In this document: piece after piece, positions 50,835 to 59,876 of the stretch
Layout: every line of letters starts with the position of its first letter
Numbering within the stretch: the first letter of the stretch is position 1
Assembly: GCF_037026715.1 (NCBI RefSeq)
Contig: NZ_JBANCG010000013.1
Span: forward strand, 41,218 to 105,217
Direction of reading: 5' to 3'
DNA: 64,000 bases
DNA from: Breoghania sp037026715
GTDB taxonomy: Bacteria; Pseudomonadota; Alphaproteobacteria; Rhizobiales; Stappiaceae
Notes under the pieces: model-generated
Told to the model about the DNA's origin: nothing
Databases searched by the model: none
What the model saw: only the letters and a program-made list of their open reading frames with translations
Made by a program: the position numbers and the translations under genes

Positions 50835-53078
50835 ATGGACGAGATGGCGAAAGTGGTATCACCCGACCACGAGACCAAGGCTGGACCCGATACGGAGGCC
50901 GCTGCCCGCCGGGCGGACCTGTCGGAGGAGGCCGCACGGCTGATGACCAGCTCGTCCCGCTTCATCAATCGCGAACTCTCCTGGTTGCAGTTCAATCATC
51001 GTGTGCTCGAAGAATCGATGAATCCGCAGCATCCGCTTCTCGAGCGGCTTCGGTTCCTGTCGATTTCGGCGAACAATCTCGATGAATTCTTCATGGTGCG
51101 GTTCGCGGGTCTCAAGGGGCAGGAGCGCGCCAATGTGCGGACGGTTTCCGATGACGGACTATCCCCTTGGGAGCAATTGACGCGTATCAGCGACCGGGTG
51201 AAGGAGCTGCAGTCCGAGCAACAGCGGAATTGGGCCGTTCTGCGCCGCGAACTTGCCGAAAACGACATCGTTCTGGTCGATTCGGGCGATCTCGACGACA
51301 GCGAGCGGACCTGGCTTGAGACGTTTTTCCTGACGCACATCTTTCCCGTTTTGACGCCGCTGGCGATCGACCCGGCGCATCCGTTCCCCTTCATCCCGAA
51401 TCTCGGTTTCTCGCTGGTGCTTGATCTCATGAAGATCGGCGGCGGGGCGGGAATGACGGCGCTGTTGCGCATCCCCGGTCAGGTTCAGCGATTTGTCGCC
51501 TTGCCCGTCCGCGAGAACGACGGCGAGTCACACCCGACCAGGTTCATTGCCGTGGAAACGCTTCTGACGCTGTTCATCAAGCAGCTTTTCCCCGGCTACG
51601 AGGTTCGCGGCAAAGGCGTGTTCCGGGTGATCCGCGACAGCGACATCGAGCTTGAGGAAGAGGCCGAAGATCTCGTACGGCTGTTCGAAAGCGCCCTGAA
51701 GCGGCGACGGCGTGGTTCCGCGATCCGGTTGGAAATCGAATCGGCGACGCCCGCCGCACTGCGTGCCTTCGTGGCAGAGGCCATGCAGGTGGAGGAGAGC
51801 GATACGTTTCTGGTCGACGGTCTTATGGCGCTGACGAATCTGTCGGAACTCGTGAGCATCGACCGTTCCGATCTGAAATTCAGCCCGTACACGGCACGGT
51901 TTCCCGAGCGCGTCCGCGAACATGGCGGAGACTGCCTGGCTGCGATCCGCGAGAAGGATTTTCTCGTCCATCATCCCTACGAGTCCTTCGACGTCGTGGT
52001 GCAGTTCCTGCGCCAGGCCGCGCAGGATCCCGACGTGATGGCGATCAAGCAGACGCTCTATCGCACCTCGAACGACAGCCCAATCGTCAAGGCGCTCTCC
52101 GAAGCGGCAGAGGCGGGCAAATCGGTAACGGCGCTGGTGGAGCTGAAGGCGCGCTTCGACGAAGAGGCCAACATCCGCTGGGCGCGCGATCTGGAGCGGG
52201 CCGGGGTGCAGGTCGTTTACGGCTTCATCGAGTTCAAGACCCACGCCAAACTCTCGATGGTGGTGCGTCGCGAGCAGGGGCGGCTGACGTCCTACTGCCA
52301 TATCGGTACGGGCAACTATCACCCGATCACCGCACGTATCTACACTGACCTCTCGTTCTTCACCGCCGATCCCGTGATCGCGCAGGATGTGGCGAAGGTT
52401 TTCAACTTCATCACCGGATACGCACAGCCGGCCGAGCTTGAGAAGCTGGCGATCTCGCCGGTCACCATGCGCAAGCGGATCCAGGAACTGATCGAAGCGG
52501 AAATCGAGCATTCGAGGGCTGGGCGACCCGCCCAGGTCTGGCTGAAGACAAATTCGCTGGTCGATCCCGGCATCATCGACCTCTTGTACAAGGCGAGCCA
52601 GGAAGGCGTTCAGATCGATCTTGTCGTTCGTGGCATTTGCTGTCTTCGTCCCGGCATCCCCGGTTTTTCAGAGAATATCCGGGTCAAGTCGATCGTCGGC
52701 CGTTTTCTGGAGCACAGCCGAATCTACTGTTTCGGCAATGGCAAGGGGCTGCCCTCGCCGGAGGCCATCGTCTATATCGGCTCTGCCGATCTTATGCCGC
52801 GCAATCTCGATCGTAGAGTGGAGGCCATCGTCCCCATCGAGAACCCGACGGTGCACGAGCAGGTTCTCGATCAGATCATGGTTGCCAACATGAAAGACAA
52901 CCAACAAAGCTGGCGCGTATTGCCCGACGGCAGTCACGAGCGCATAGTGCCGGCGACCGGCGAGGAGCCGTTCAACGCGCACCAGTATTTCATGACGAAC
53001 CCGTCGCTTTCCGGACGCGGCAAGGCGCTCCAGAAAAACTTCCCGAGGCTGTTCGTCACACACACGAAGCGGACCTGA
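50835..53078 (+). CDS. ppk: Polyphosphate kinase 1
   Basis: Makes inorganic polyphosphate from ATP. 747 residues with the PPK N, middle and two C-terminal domains. The autophosphorylated His is in FKTHAKLSMV, the second conserved His region is YCHIGTGNYHP; the N-terminal segment contains RFINRELSWLQFNHRVLEE. GGAGA precedes ATG 50835 by 7 bp. Followed 39 bp later by ppx, so synthesis and breakdown enzymes form one operon, as in E. coli. Confidence 0.96.
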   Translation: MDEMAKVVSPDHETKAGPDTEAAARRADLSEEAARLMTSSSRFINRELSWLQFNHRVLEESMNPQHPLLERLRFLSISANNLDEFFMVRFAGLKGQERANVRTVSDDGLSPWEQLTRISDRVKELQSEQQRNWAVLRRELAENDIVLVDSGDLDDSERTWLETFFLTHIFPVLTPLAIDPAHPFPFIPNLGFSLVLDLMKIGGGAGMTALLRIPGQVQRFVALPVRENDGESHPTRFIAVETLLTLFIKQLFPGYEVRGKGVFRVIRDSDIELEEEAEDLVRLFESALKRRRRGSAIRLEIESATPAALRAFVAEAMQVEESDTFLVDGLMALTNLSELVSIDRSDLKFSPYTARFPERVREHGGDCLAAIREKDFLVHHPYESFDVVVQFLRQAAQDPDVMAIKQTLYRTSNDSPIVKALSEAAEAGKSVTALVELKARFDEEANIRWARDLERAGVQVVYGFIEFKTHAKLSMVVRREQGRLTSYCHIGTGNYHPITARIYTDLSFFTADPVIAQDVAKVFNFITGYAQPAELEKLAISPVTMRKRIQELIEAEIEHSRAGRPAQVWLKTNSLVDPGIIDLLYKASQEGVQIDLVVRGICCLRPGIPGFSENIRVKSIVGRFLEHSRIYCFGNGKGLPSPEAIVYIGSADLMPRNLDRRVEAIVPIENPTVHEQVLDQIMVANMKDNQQSWRVLPDGSHERIVPATGEEPFNAHQYFMTNPSLSGRGKALQKNFPRLFVTHTKRT

Positions 53079-53117
53079 CCCCTGTCTTCAAACCTTCGAG
53101 AATATGCTCCCGGCCGA

Positions 53118-54605
53118 TTGAAGGGCGCGCGCCCTGTCGCCGTCGTCGATATTGGTTCGAACTCCGTGCGGCTCGTCGTCTACGAGCAATTGTCCCGGGC
53201 TCCAACCGCACTTTTCAACGAAAAAGTGCTTGCCGGGCTCGGTCGCGGCGTGGGGATGACCCATCGACTTTCTGCCGAATCGGTTGCCACCGCACTCGCA
53301 GCGCTGAAACGTTTCCGGCGGCTGTGCGACCAGATCGAGGTCGAAAGCGTGTGGGTGCTGGCGACTGCGGCCGTGCGCGACGCCGAGAATGGACCGGAAT
53401 TCCTCGCTCGAGCGGAAGAAATCCTCGGCACCACCATCGAGATGCTGTCGGGGCGCGACGAAGCGCGTCGCTCCGCTCATGGCGTGATCGCGGGTTTCTG
53501 GAAACCGGATGGCCTGGTGGGGGATCTTGGCGGTGGCAGCCTCGAACTCATCGACGTGAAGGATGGATCGCTCGGGGAGGGGGGGACCTTTCCCCTGGGC
53601 GGCATTCGGCTGGAGGAGTCCTCCGGCGGAGCGTCGAAAGTGGCCGCGACACTGGCCGCCGACTCGCTTGCCAGCGCCGGCTGGATGTCCCAGGGCCAGG
53701 GGCGCAACTTCTACGCCGTTGGCGGGACGTGGCGCTCACTCGCACGCCTTCACATGGCGCAGACCGGTTATCCGCTGCATGTGATCGACCACTACGCGAT
53801 TTCCGCCGAAGAGGTGCTGGAGTTCTGTCGGGTGATCGCAAACAGCGAGATCGATTCCGTCGATTCTATCGAGGTCGTGTCCAAGCAGCGCCGGCCGCTT
53901 CTGCCGTATGGTGCGATCGTGTTGGAGCAGGTGATACGGCGGGTCCGTCCGTCGCAGATCGTCATGTCGGCGCTCGGCGTGCGCGAGGGGCTTCTCTACG
54001 AGATGCTGTCGCCGGAAGAGCAGGAAAAGGATCCGCTGAAAGTCGCCTGCCGCGAACTGGCACTGCTGCGCTCCCGCTCGCCGCAGCATTGCGAGGAACT
54101 GATCACCTGGACGGACCGCGCCTTCGAGGCGCTGGGCATCGAGGAGACAGAGGAGGAGCGGCGCCTGCGCGTGGCGGCATGCCTTCTGACCGATATCGGC
54201 TGGCGGGCGCATCCCGATTATCGCGGCACCCAGAGCCTGGCGATCATATCCAACGCGGCCTTCATCGGCATCGATCATCCGGGCCGCGCCTATCTGGCGC
54301 TTGCGGTCTACTACCGCTACGCGGGGCTTGTGGAGGAGGCCCTGAGCCCGCGCATACGCGAGCTTGCCTCGTCTCGGTTGAAGGAACGGGCGCGGATATT
54401 GGGTTGCGTATTGCGGGTCGGATATCTCGTATCTGCAGCCATGCCCGGGATCATATTGAAGTCGTCCCTTGAGATCCGCGGCAAGGAACTTGTGCTCTCA
54501 CTCTCGCCCGACCTTGCCGGTCTTGATGGTGAGCGGGTCAGGAAGCGGCTTTCCCGGCTCGCGAAGATAATCTCTCTGGATAGCGCTGTGACGATCACCA
54601 GTTGA
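53118..54605 (+). CDS. ppx: Exopolyphosphatase (Ppx/GppA family)
   Basis: Hydrolyses polyphosphate or pppGpp. 495 residues from TTG 53118, the first start in the frame. ASKHA fold with AVVDIGSNSVRLVVYE (phosphate-1) and GDLGGGSLELI (phosphate-2), then a C-terminal HD-like helical domain with LRVAACLLTDIGWRAHPDYRG. The ribosome site is poor, so translation may depend on coupling with ppk. Exopolyphosphatase versus guanosine pentaphosphatase activity cannot be settled from sequence. Confidence 0.92.
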   Translation: MKGARPVAVVDIGSNSVRLVVYEQLSRAPTALFNEKVLAGLGRGVGMTHRLSAESVATALAALKRFRRLCDQIEVESVWVLATAAVRDAENGPEFLARAEEILGTTIEMLSGRDEARRSAHGVIAGFWKPDGLVGDLGGGSLELIDVKDGSLGEGGTFPLGGIRLEESSGGASKVAATLAADSLASAGWMSQGQGRNFYAVGGTWRSLARLHMAQTGYPLHVIDHYAISAEEVLEFCRVIANSEIDSVDSIEVVSKQRRPLLPYGAIVLEQVIRRVRPSQIVMSALGVREGLLYEMLSPEEQEKDPLKVACRELALLRSRSPQHCEELITWTDRAFEALGIEETEEERRLRVAACLLTDIGWRAHPDYRGTQSLAIISNAAFIGIDHPGRAYLALAVYYRYAGLVEEALSPRIRELASSRLKERARILGCVLRVGYLVSAAMPGIILKSSLEIRGKELVLSLSPDLAGLDGERVRKRLSRLAKIISLDSAVTITS

Positions 54606-54675
54606 AGATCGCATCTTCTCTTGCGTAATCGGTATCCATATTGACAGAATGGATAGGATTGCCGGGGAGGGCGAG

Positions 54676-55596
54676 ATGAGGAATCTTCAATACGGAAAGA
54701 AGAGCTCATTCCATTGGGTTAGCGGTGATATTCCGCTAGGAGGGGGGGGCAAGGCCCTTTACAAATTGGGTCTGCATCTCGAACGGTTTGGCAGCAAGTT
54801 GTCGGCTGTTTCCAGCGATTGCGAAAGCTATGTGCCGGAACTCGACGTCGCCCGCCTCGTCAGAGTGTTCGGACCAGAAATCCGCAACCGTAACCCGACC
54901 AGAATCCTTTGTGCTGACTTTATCCTCAATCGCGCGGCTTCGGTCTTTGGCGAAACGCCCGATATCGTCGATCTGGGGTGCGGGGAAGGCGGTTATTCGC
55001 AAAATCTGAAACTGGTAACCGATTATGGCACGTATCAGGGCTATGATATCGAGCCGCGTTTGGCCTGGAAGGAATATGAGACGCCGTCAGTTCGTTTCGC
55101 CAAGGCGCGGCTTGGATACGCGCCGCTCCAGATCGGTCAGGCAAACGCCATATTTTCGCAATCGGCTCTCGAGCACATCGAATACGACAAAAGCGCGATC
55201 GCGCTGTTGCGGCCGGATCGCGAGAGAACGCTGAGCCATCTTCATCTGATTCCCGGGATTCCGAGCTACTTTGAGCATCGCTATCACGGCTATCGGCGTT
55301 ATGGCCCAAGAGAGATACGAAACCTGATAGACCTTCCCGGTATCTCGGACGTGAGGATTTCTCACTTCGGAAATTGGATCACGCGCGAATTCTTCTGGGA
55401 AATGCGCAATCGGCACAAACCTCAGGTTTCCTCCATATTTCGTCAGAAATCGGGGGTGTTTTACGACAAATCCCTCAGCACACTTGAAAATCTGGTTATA
55501 CATCGCGAAAAGATCGTAACGCAGTCGATGCGCGAGGCATCGTTTATTGCCTTGACGTTCAAGCAGGCCGCGTGTCCTGAAGATGCGGGCCCATAA
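54676..55596 (+). CDS. SAM-dependent methyltransferase of the glycosylation island
   Basis: 306 residues from ATG 54676 (GGAGGG 5 bp upstream); an ATG 9 codons earlier is possible. The SAM-binding motif VDLGCGEGGYS lies at about residues 98-108 in an otherwise unfamiliar protein with a long N-terminal extension and a C-terminal part rich in aromatic residues; such proteins often modify sugars or lipid-linked glycans in capsule clusters. Base composition is visibly lower in GC than ppx just upstream. I do not recognise the subfamily; substrate unknown. Confidence 0.65.
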   Translation: MRNLQYGKKSSFHWVSGDIPLGGGGKALYKLGLHLERFGSKLSAVSSDCESYVPELDVARLVRVFGPEIRNRNPTRILCADFILNRAASVFGETPDIVDLGCGEGGYSQNLKLVTDYGTYQGYDIEPRLAWKEYETPSVRFAKARLGYAPLQIGQANAIFSQSALEHIEYDKSAIALLRPDRERTLSHLHLIPGIPSYFEHRYHGYRRYGPREIRNLIDLPGISDVRISHFGNWITREFFWEMRNRHKPQVSSIFRQKSGVFYDKSLSTLENLVIHREKIVTQSMREASFIALTFKQAACPEDAGP

Positions 55597-55887
55597 CTGA
55601 GAAAGGAGGGCGGCGGAAAAGCGCAGTGGCGGATGGAAAGAGGGGGAGCGAGCTTGTTATCTGCGCATGGCCGCTCGTGACGCTTCTGGGCCAGACGTTT
55701 CGGTTCTCCCGGTCTTTGCCCGTTGAAGGTGTCGAAGCGTGTTGCAGATTTTTTGGCCTGACCTTGAAAGGTTGGTCAGTTTCCTGACATTGGCGCCACA
55801 CATCCTAAACGGTTGGCCAAACCGTTCCTATCTCATTTTCCGGTCCATGCCCTGGTCCCGCGACACAGCAGAGAAAGAAACGCAAAA
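55597..55887. other. Spacer between the two methyltransferase genes
   Basis: 291 bp without a gene and richer in AT than its flanks. It contains AACGGTT-ggcca-AACCGTT (55808-55826), a perfect 7-bp inverted repeat about 60 bp before the FkbM-type gene, perhaps an operator or the end of a small leader. No clear promoter. Confidence 0.4.
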
Positions 55888-56586
55888 ATGGCGGCGATGT
55901 TGCAAACCATCAAAGAAAAGCTCCGGAAAGGGCTGAAGGTAAAGACGGTCACCATCAACGGTATTCGCGTTGTCTCCGATACGGCGTTCGTTACGAAGGA
56001 AATTCGGAACGCGCTCTACAAGGAGCGCTACGAGGACGAGGAGATGGCGCTTGTCGCCGAAGCGATCGGGCCGGGGGACCATGTTCTCGAAATCGGCGCA
56101 GGGATAGGTCTCATCAGCATGGCCTGTGCCAAACGGTGTGGGGCGGAGAACCTGCTCTCCTACGAAGCCAATCCTTCGCTGGAAGTGGTCATCCGGAAGA
56201 ACCATGCGCTAAATGGTCTCTATCCCGAATTGCGAACGCGGGCCGTATCGGTTGAAGCCGGCGAAACTAGATTCTATTTCAACGACAACATCTTTTCATC
56301 CAGTCTTTATGATCGCGACTTCGGTGGAGAAGCCGTGGTGCAATGCGATGCGTTCGGAGATGTCATTGCGGACTTCAGGCCGACGGCCATGGTTATCGAC
56401 GTTGAGGGCGCGGAAGTCGATCTTATCCCCGCGGTCGATCTGACCGGGATCGACAAGATCATCATCGAATTGCATCCGCACATCGTCGGGCAGGAGAAGA
56501 TTGACGTCCTGATCGGACACTTTCACGCGCAGGGTTTCAAGACGCGCGCTCAGATCCGGCGCAGCTATTACTTCGATCGGCGCTAA
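55888..56586 (+). CDS. FkbM-family methyltransferase
   Basis: 232 residues from ATG 55888 (AGAAAGAAA upstream; the frame opens 25 codons earlier without homology). The SAM motif VLEIGAGIGLISMA is at about 66-79 and the FkbM hallmark MVIDVEGAEVDLIPAVDLTG with IIIELHPHI follows. FkbM proteins usually O-methylate sugars or glycolipids in surface polysaccharide clusters, which fits its neighbours. Part of the 54.6-59.8 kb island; convergent with the glycosyltransferases. Confidence 0.85.
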   Translation: MAAMLQTIKEKLRKGLKVKTVTINGIRVVSDTAFVTKEIRNALYKERYEDEEMALVAEAIGPGDHVLEIGAGIGLISMACAKRCGAENLLSYEANPSLEVVIRKNHALNGLYPELRTRAVSVEAGETRFYFNDNIFSSSLYDRDFGGEAVVQCDAFGDVIADFRPTAMVIDVEGAEVDLIPAVDLTGIDKIIIELHPHIVGQEKIDVLIGHFHAQGFKTRAQIRRSYYFDRR

Positions 56587-56732
56587 AGCTCCGTCCGCCA
56601 AGGTAGTGCTTCCTGCTCTATAAAAAATGCTCCAGATCGATAAGTTCCGCGCATTCTTGATGATCAGGCCGGTTCAGTCGGCGCGGGTGCTAATGATGTG
56701 TAGACCGCCAATTGCGATGCGGTGCAGGTGCG

Positions 56733-57749
56733 TTATCGGAACAGCGTCTCGATATAGCGCTCGGCAATCACGTCCTTGGAAAATTCCGCCATTAGCTTTT
56801 CGCTGCCTGCCTCGATCAGAGATCCTGCGAGCCCCTGTTCTCCGCGAACGCGGGCAAGGGCCCGCGCTATCCGTTCGTGGTCACCGATCGGTGCCAGAAG
56901 CCCCTGAATGCCGTCCTCTATCAGCCAGCTCGGCCCCTCGCTTGTCGTCGAGACGATCGGACGCTGTGCCGCCCATGCTTCCAGAACCACATTTCCAAGC
57001 GGCTCGTGCGAGGAAGGAATGCAGAAGACGTCGGCGGCGGCCAGATGGGCGGCTGGATCCGCTACCCAGCCCCCAAACCGCAGGCGCGGGGCAAGGCCCG
57101 TTTCAACGGCAAGCCGGCGCAGGTTTTCCTCTTCCTCGCCTTCGCCCAGAAGCCATAGGTAAGCGCCGTCGAGGCGGGAGACGGCACGGATCAGCGTATC
57201 AAAACCCTTGCGCTCGACGAAACGGCCCATGCCAAGCACAACAAAGGCATCGTCCGGCGTGTCGAGCACCTTGCGATCAATGGCCAGCACGGGATTCGTC
57301 TCGGTGAAGTTTGAAATGACCTTGAGGTCCCGCTTCCAGCCGATTTCGGCGCAGTGGCGCGCAATATCGGGCGTGTTGCAGATCAGCAGGTCGCAGTTCT
57401 CGAAATAGTCGAGCTTCTCAGGATAGTCGCCAAGCCGGGCGGCGCGCAGAAGATTGCCCTTTGCTGGAATCCAGCGGCTGGCCTGCGGCATCCAGGAGAT
57501 GACCGCATCGGCCTTGAAATCCCGGGCAATGCCGGAAATCCAGCGATTTGTGAAGTGGCGGGAAATGTGGGAGCGGCTGAACTGGCGCTCGTGCACCGTG
57601 CAAACCGGGGCAATGTCGTTCTTCCAAATGCGGTCGGGGAAGACGAAGGCCTGCTGCTCGACACCGCGCGAGGCCAAGGCATTGACGAGCGCCACGAAGA
57701 AGCGTTCCGCGCCGCCCTTGATGCCGAGATGGATGTGTATCAGTCGCAA
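56733..57749 (-). CDS. Glycosyltransferase family 4
   Basis: GT-B glycosyltransferase, probably adding a sugar to a nascent surface glycan. From TTG 57749 (GAGGA 8 bp upstream) the protein has 338 residues starting LRLIHIHLGIKGGAERFFVA; the longer frame upstream lies inside the next gene. The donor-binding domain shows GMGRFVERKGFDTLIRA, LWLLGEGEEE and CIPSSHEPLGNVVLEAWAA with the EX7E pattern. Lies 25 bp after the family 2 gene and is the last of three leftward glycosyltransferase genes. Confidence 0.88.
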   Translation of the reverse strand: MRLIHIHLGIKGGAERFFVALVNALASRGVEQQAFVFPDRIWKNDIAPVCTVHERQFSRSHISRHFTNRWISGIARDFKADAVISWMPQASRWIPAKGNLLRAARLGDYPEKLDYFENCDLLICNTPDIARHCAEIGWKRDLKVISNFTETNPVLAIDRKVLDTPDDAFVVLGMGRFVERKGFDTLIRAVSRLDGAYLWLLGEGEEEENLRRLAVETGLAPRLRFGGWVADPAAHLAAADVFCIPSSHEPLGNVVLEAWAAQRPIVSTTSEGPSWLIEDGIQGLLAPIGDHERIARALARVRGEQGLAGSLIEAGSEKLMAEFSKDVIAERYIETLFR

Positions 57750-57774
57750 GATCGTATCCTCGTTCCGCGCGTCG

Positions 57775-58725
57775 TCAGTTGCCGTCGATGCGGCCGTAAT
57801 AATCACCGAAGGAGCGTGCCAGGCCGCGCAGATTGCCCATTCCCCGCGCGAATTTGGTTCGAGCCCGATAATAGACGTTGCGTCCCCGACGGTTGTCGAC
57901 AAGACCGATGAAACGGCCGATAACGATCATCAGCGCCCCGGAAATGATCCGACGCAGCGCCTTCGGCGCGAAGCGGCCGAACGCGCTCCAAAATCCTTTT
58001 CGCAGGATCGTCGTGTACGTAAGGCTCGTCGCCTGCATTTCCACGCGTGCCAGCAACCGTTCGGGCTCCACCCGTGTCGCCGGTATTTCCTCCTCCACAA
58101 TCGCATCCGGCATCCAAACGATACGGTGGCCCTTCGCGTGGGCACGGCGGAAAAAGTCGATATCCTCGTAGCCGAAGGTCAGCCGTTCATCGAACCGAAG
58201 TGCCGATCCATCTGGATGGATGAGCGATGTTGAAAGGAAGGTGTTGTTGGTTGGAGCCTCCTGAAGGAGTGCCCCTTCGTGTGTTGCTGCAGGCTTGAGC
58301 GTTTTCCACCAGGTCGGTGGAAGTTGTTCGTAGTTTCGAAGGACCGGGCCGCTGACGACCTCCGCCTCGTAACGTTCCGCCGCTTCGATATGTCTTGCGA
58401 GCCAATCGGGGCGCGCGACTTCATCGTCGTCGATAAGAGCTAGCCAGTCGTAGCCGCGTTCGGTTCCGGCAGCGAGCGTGCGGTTTCGCGCAATGGGTAT
58501 GCCGCGCCGGGGTTCCTGATAGTAGTGCACTGGGGCGATGCCGAGTTCGGCGCAGACCTCAACGACGGCGCGCGATTGCGGCTCGGCGTCGTTTTCCACG
58601 ACACACACCTCAAAACGCCAGCCTTCAGGCATCTCCTGGGCAAGAATTGAGTCTATGCAGCGGCGAAGCATGTTTGGCCTGCGCGCGGTGCAGATCATGA
58701 CGCCGATCGTTCTGAACGAAATCAT
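57775..58725 (-). CDS. Glycosyltransferase family 2
   Basis: GT-A glycosyltransferase of 316 residues. MISFRTIGVMICTARRPNML begins the nucleotide-sugar domain, ARNRTLAAGTERGYDWLALI followed by DDDE carries the metal-binding DxD-type motif, and FGYEDIDFFRRAHAKG is the ED catalytic region. A C-terminal hydrophobic helix (ISGALMIVIGRFIG) suggests membrane association. ATG 58725 overlaps the stop of the upstream GT4 gene (ATGA), so the two are coupled. Acceptor unknown. Confidence 0.87.
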   Translation of the reverse strand: MISFRTIGVMICTARRPNMLRRCIDSILAQEMPEGWRFEVCVVENDAEPQSRAVVEVCAELGIAPVHYYQEPRRGIPIARNRTLAAGTERGYDWLALIDDDEVARPDWLARHIEAAERYEAEVVSGPVLRNYEQLPPTWWKTLKPAATHEGALLQEAPTNNTFLSTSLIHPDGSALRFDERLTFGYEDIDFFRRAHAKGHRIVWMPDAIVEEEIPATRVEPERLLARVEMQATSLTYTTILRKGFWSAFGRFAPKALRRIISGALMIVIGRFIGLVDNRRGRNVYYRARTKFARGMGNLRGLARSFGDYYGRIDGN

Positions 58726-59813
58726 CGGCTTTCCCGTTTTGTTGTGACGCAACGCTCGCACACGGAATCGAGATCGCGCGCCAAGGCGCGCACGTCAAAG
58801 TGCGTGTGGCCGCGAGTTTTGCCGCGCTCGGCAAGGGATGCCCGTCTGGTCGGGTCTTCAACAAGTGTTCGGAGAACCGTGGAAAAAGCTGTCTGATCCT
58901 GCGGATCGACAATCTCCGCCGCCCCGTTCGCGATCTCGGCCAATCCTCCGCGCCCGGAAGTGATGAGCGCTGCTCCGCCGGCGAAAGCCTCAATGGCAGT
59001 GCGCCCGAAGGGTTCGGCGAAGAGGGAGGGCACGAGCGCGATTGCTGCGCTCTCGAAAGCCAGCTTTACCGCTGCGTGCGGACGGTCGGTTTCAAGACTT
59101 GCGCGGTGTCCGAGTGGTCGCAGGATCTCCCGCAATCGTTCGATGTAGGCCTCGTCCGCGTCGAGCGTCGAGACGATGAACCGGGCCGACCAGCTGGGGT
59201 TGTCGGCGAGCATTCGGGACACGACCAGCGCGGCTTCGTGTGCGCCCTTTTCGCTCACGGCCCTGCCGACGAATAGGATGGTGTTCTCGCGCGTGTCGCT
59301 AGGCTGCCATCGGGAGAAGTCGAGACCGTTGTGAACGCGCCATGCCTTGCGCTCGAGCTTCGGATAGGCTCCGACGAATTGATCGCGGATGAAGTCCGAA
59401 ACCAGCACGAAACCGTCGAAGGCGGCAAGCTGCCGGCCTTTCAGCCAGCGGGCCAGGGCAGAGCCGGGAACGCTCAGGGCGTTGTGTCGGTAAACCAGAA
59501 CAGGAATGTCGCGAACCTTGGCGCGGATCGCGGAGGCGGATGGCATGTGCTGGTGGACGACGATGAGATCCGGCGAAGTGGCGGCCATGGCCTCGCCAAG
59601 CGCAGTCGCATAGGCACGTTGCGATGCGCCCGACGAACGTGGCATGGCGCGATAGTCGACCTCGGGAAACGGCTCATCGACCGGCTCGCCGAAGACGACG
59701 GTGTCATCGCGATAAGCGGAGTGGACGACGGTGTCGCGGACGCAAAGATCGATCGCCGTCGCCCGCGCAGGTCCGAAATGCATCTTGCGCGGAAGGCAGA
59801 TGGCTATGCGCAT
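58722..59813 (-). CDS. Glycosyltransferase family 4 (group 1)
   Basis: GT-B enzyme of 363 residues (MRIAICLPRKMHFGPARATA). The C-terminal donor domain shows TILFVGRAVSEKGAHEAALV, LVPSLFAEPFGRTAIEAFAG (EX7E) and GGAALITSGRGGLAEI. First of three co-directional glycosyltransferase genes, overlapping the next by 4 bp; 63 bp upstream on the same strand is the end of aspS, but the two are probably not functionally linked. Part of a putative surface-glycan gene island. Confidence 0.87.
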   Translation of the reverse strand: MRIAICLPRKMHFGPARATAIDLCVRDTVVHSAYRDDTVVFGEPVDEPFPEVDYRAMPRSSGASQRAYATALGEAMAATSPDLIVVHQHMPSASAIRAKVRDIPVLVYRHNALSVPGSALARWLKGRQLAAFDGFVLVSDFIRDQFVGAYPKLERKAWRVHNGLDFSRWQPSDTRENTILFVGRAVSEKGAHEAALVVSRMLADNPSWSARFIVSTLDADEAYIERLREILRPLGHRASLETDRPHAAVKLAFESAAIALVPSLFAEPFGRTAIEAFAGGAALITSGRGGLAEIANGAAEIVDPQDQTAFSTVLRTLVEDPTRRASLAERGKTRGHTHFDVRALARDLDSVCERCVTTKRESR

Positions 59814-59876
59814 TTCAGGCTCCGGTCGCAGGGAAGGGGCCGGCGTTCGCTACGCGGTGCGGTGCCGGCCCGGCAT

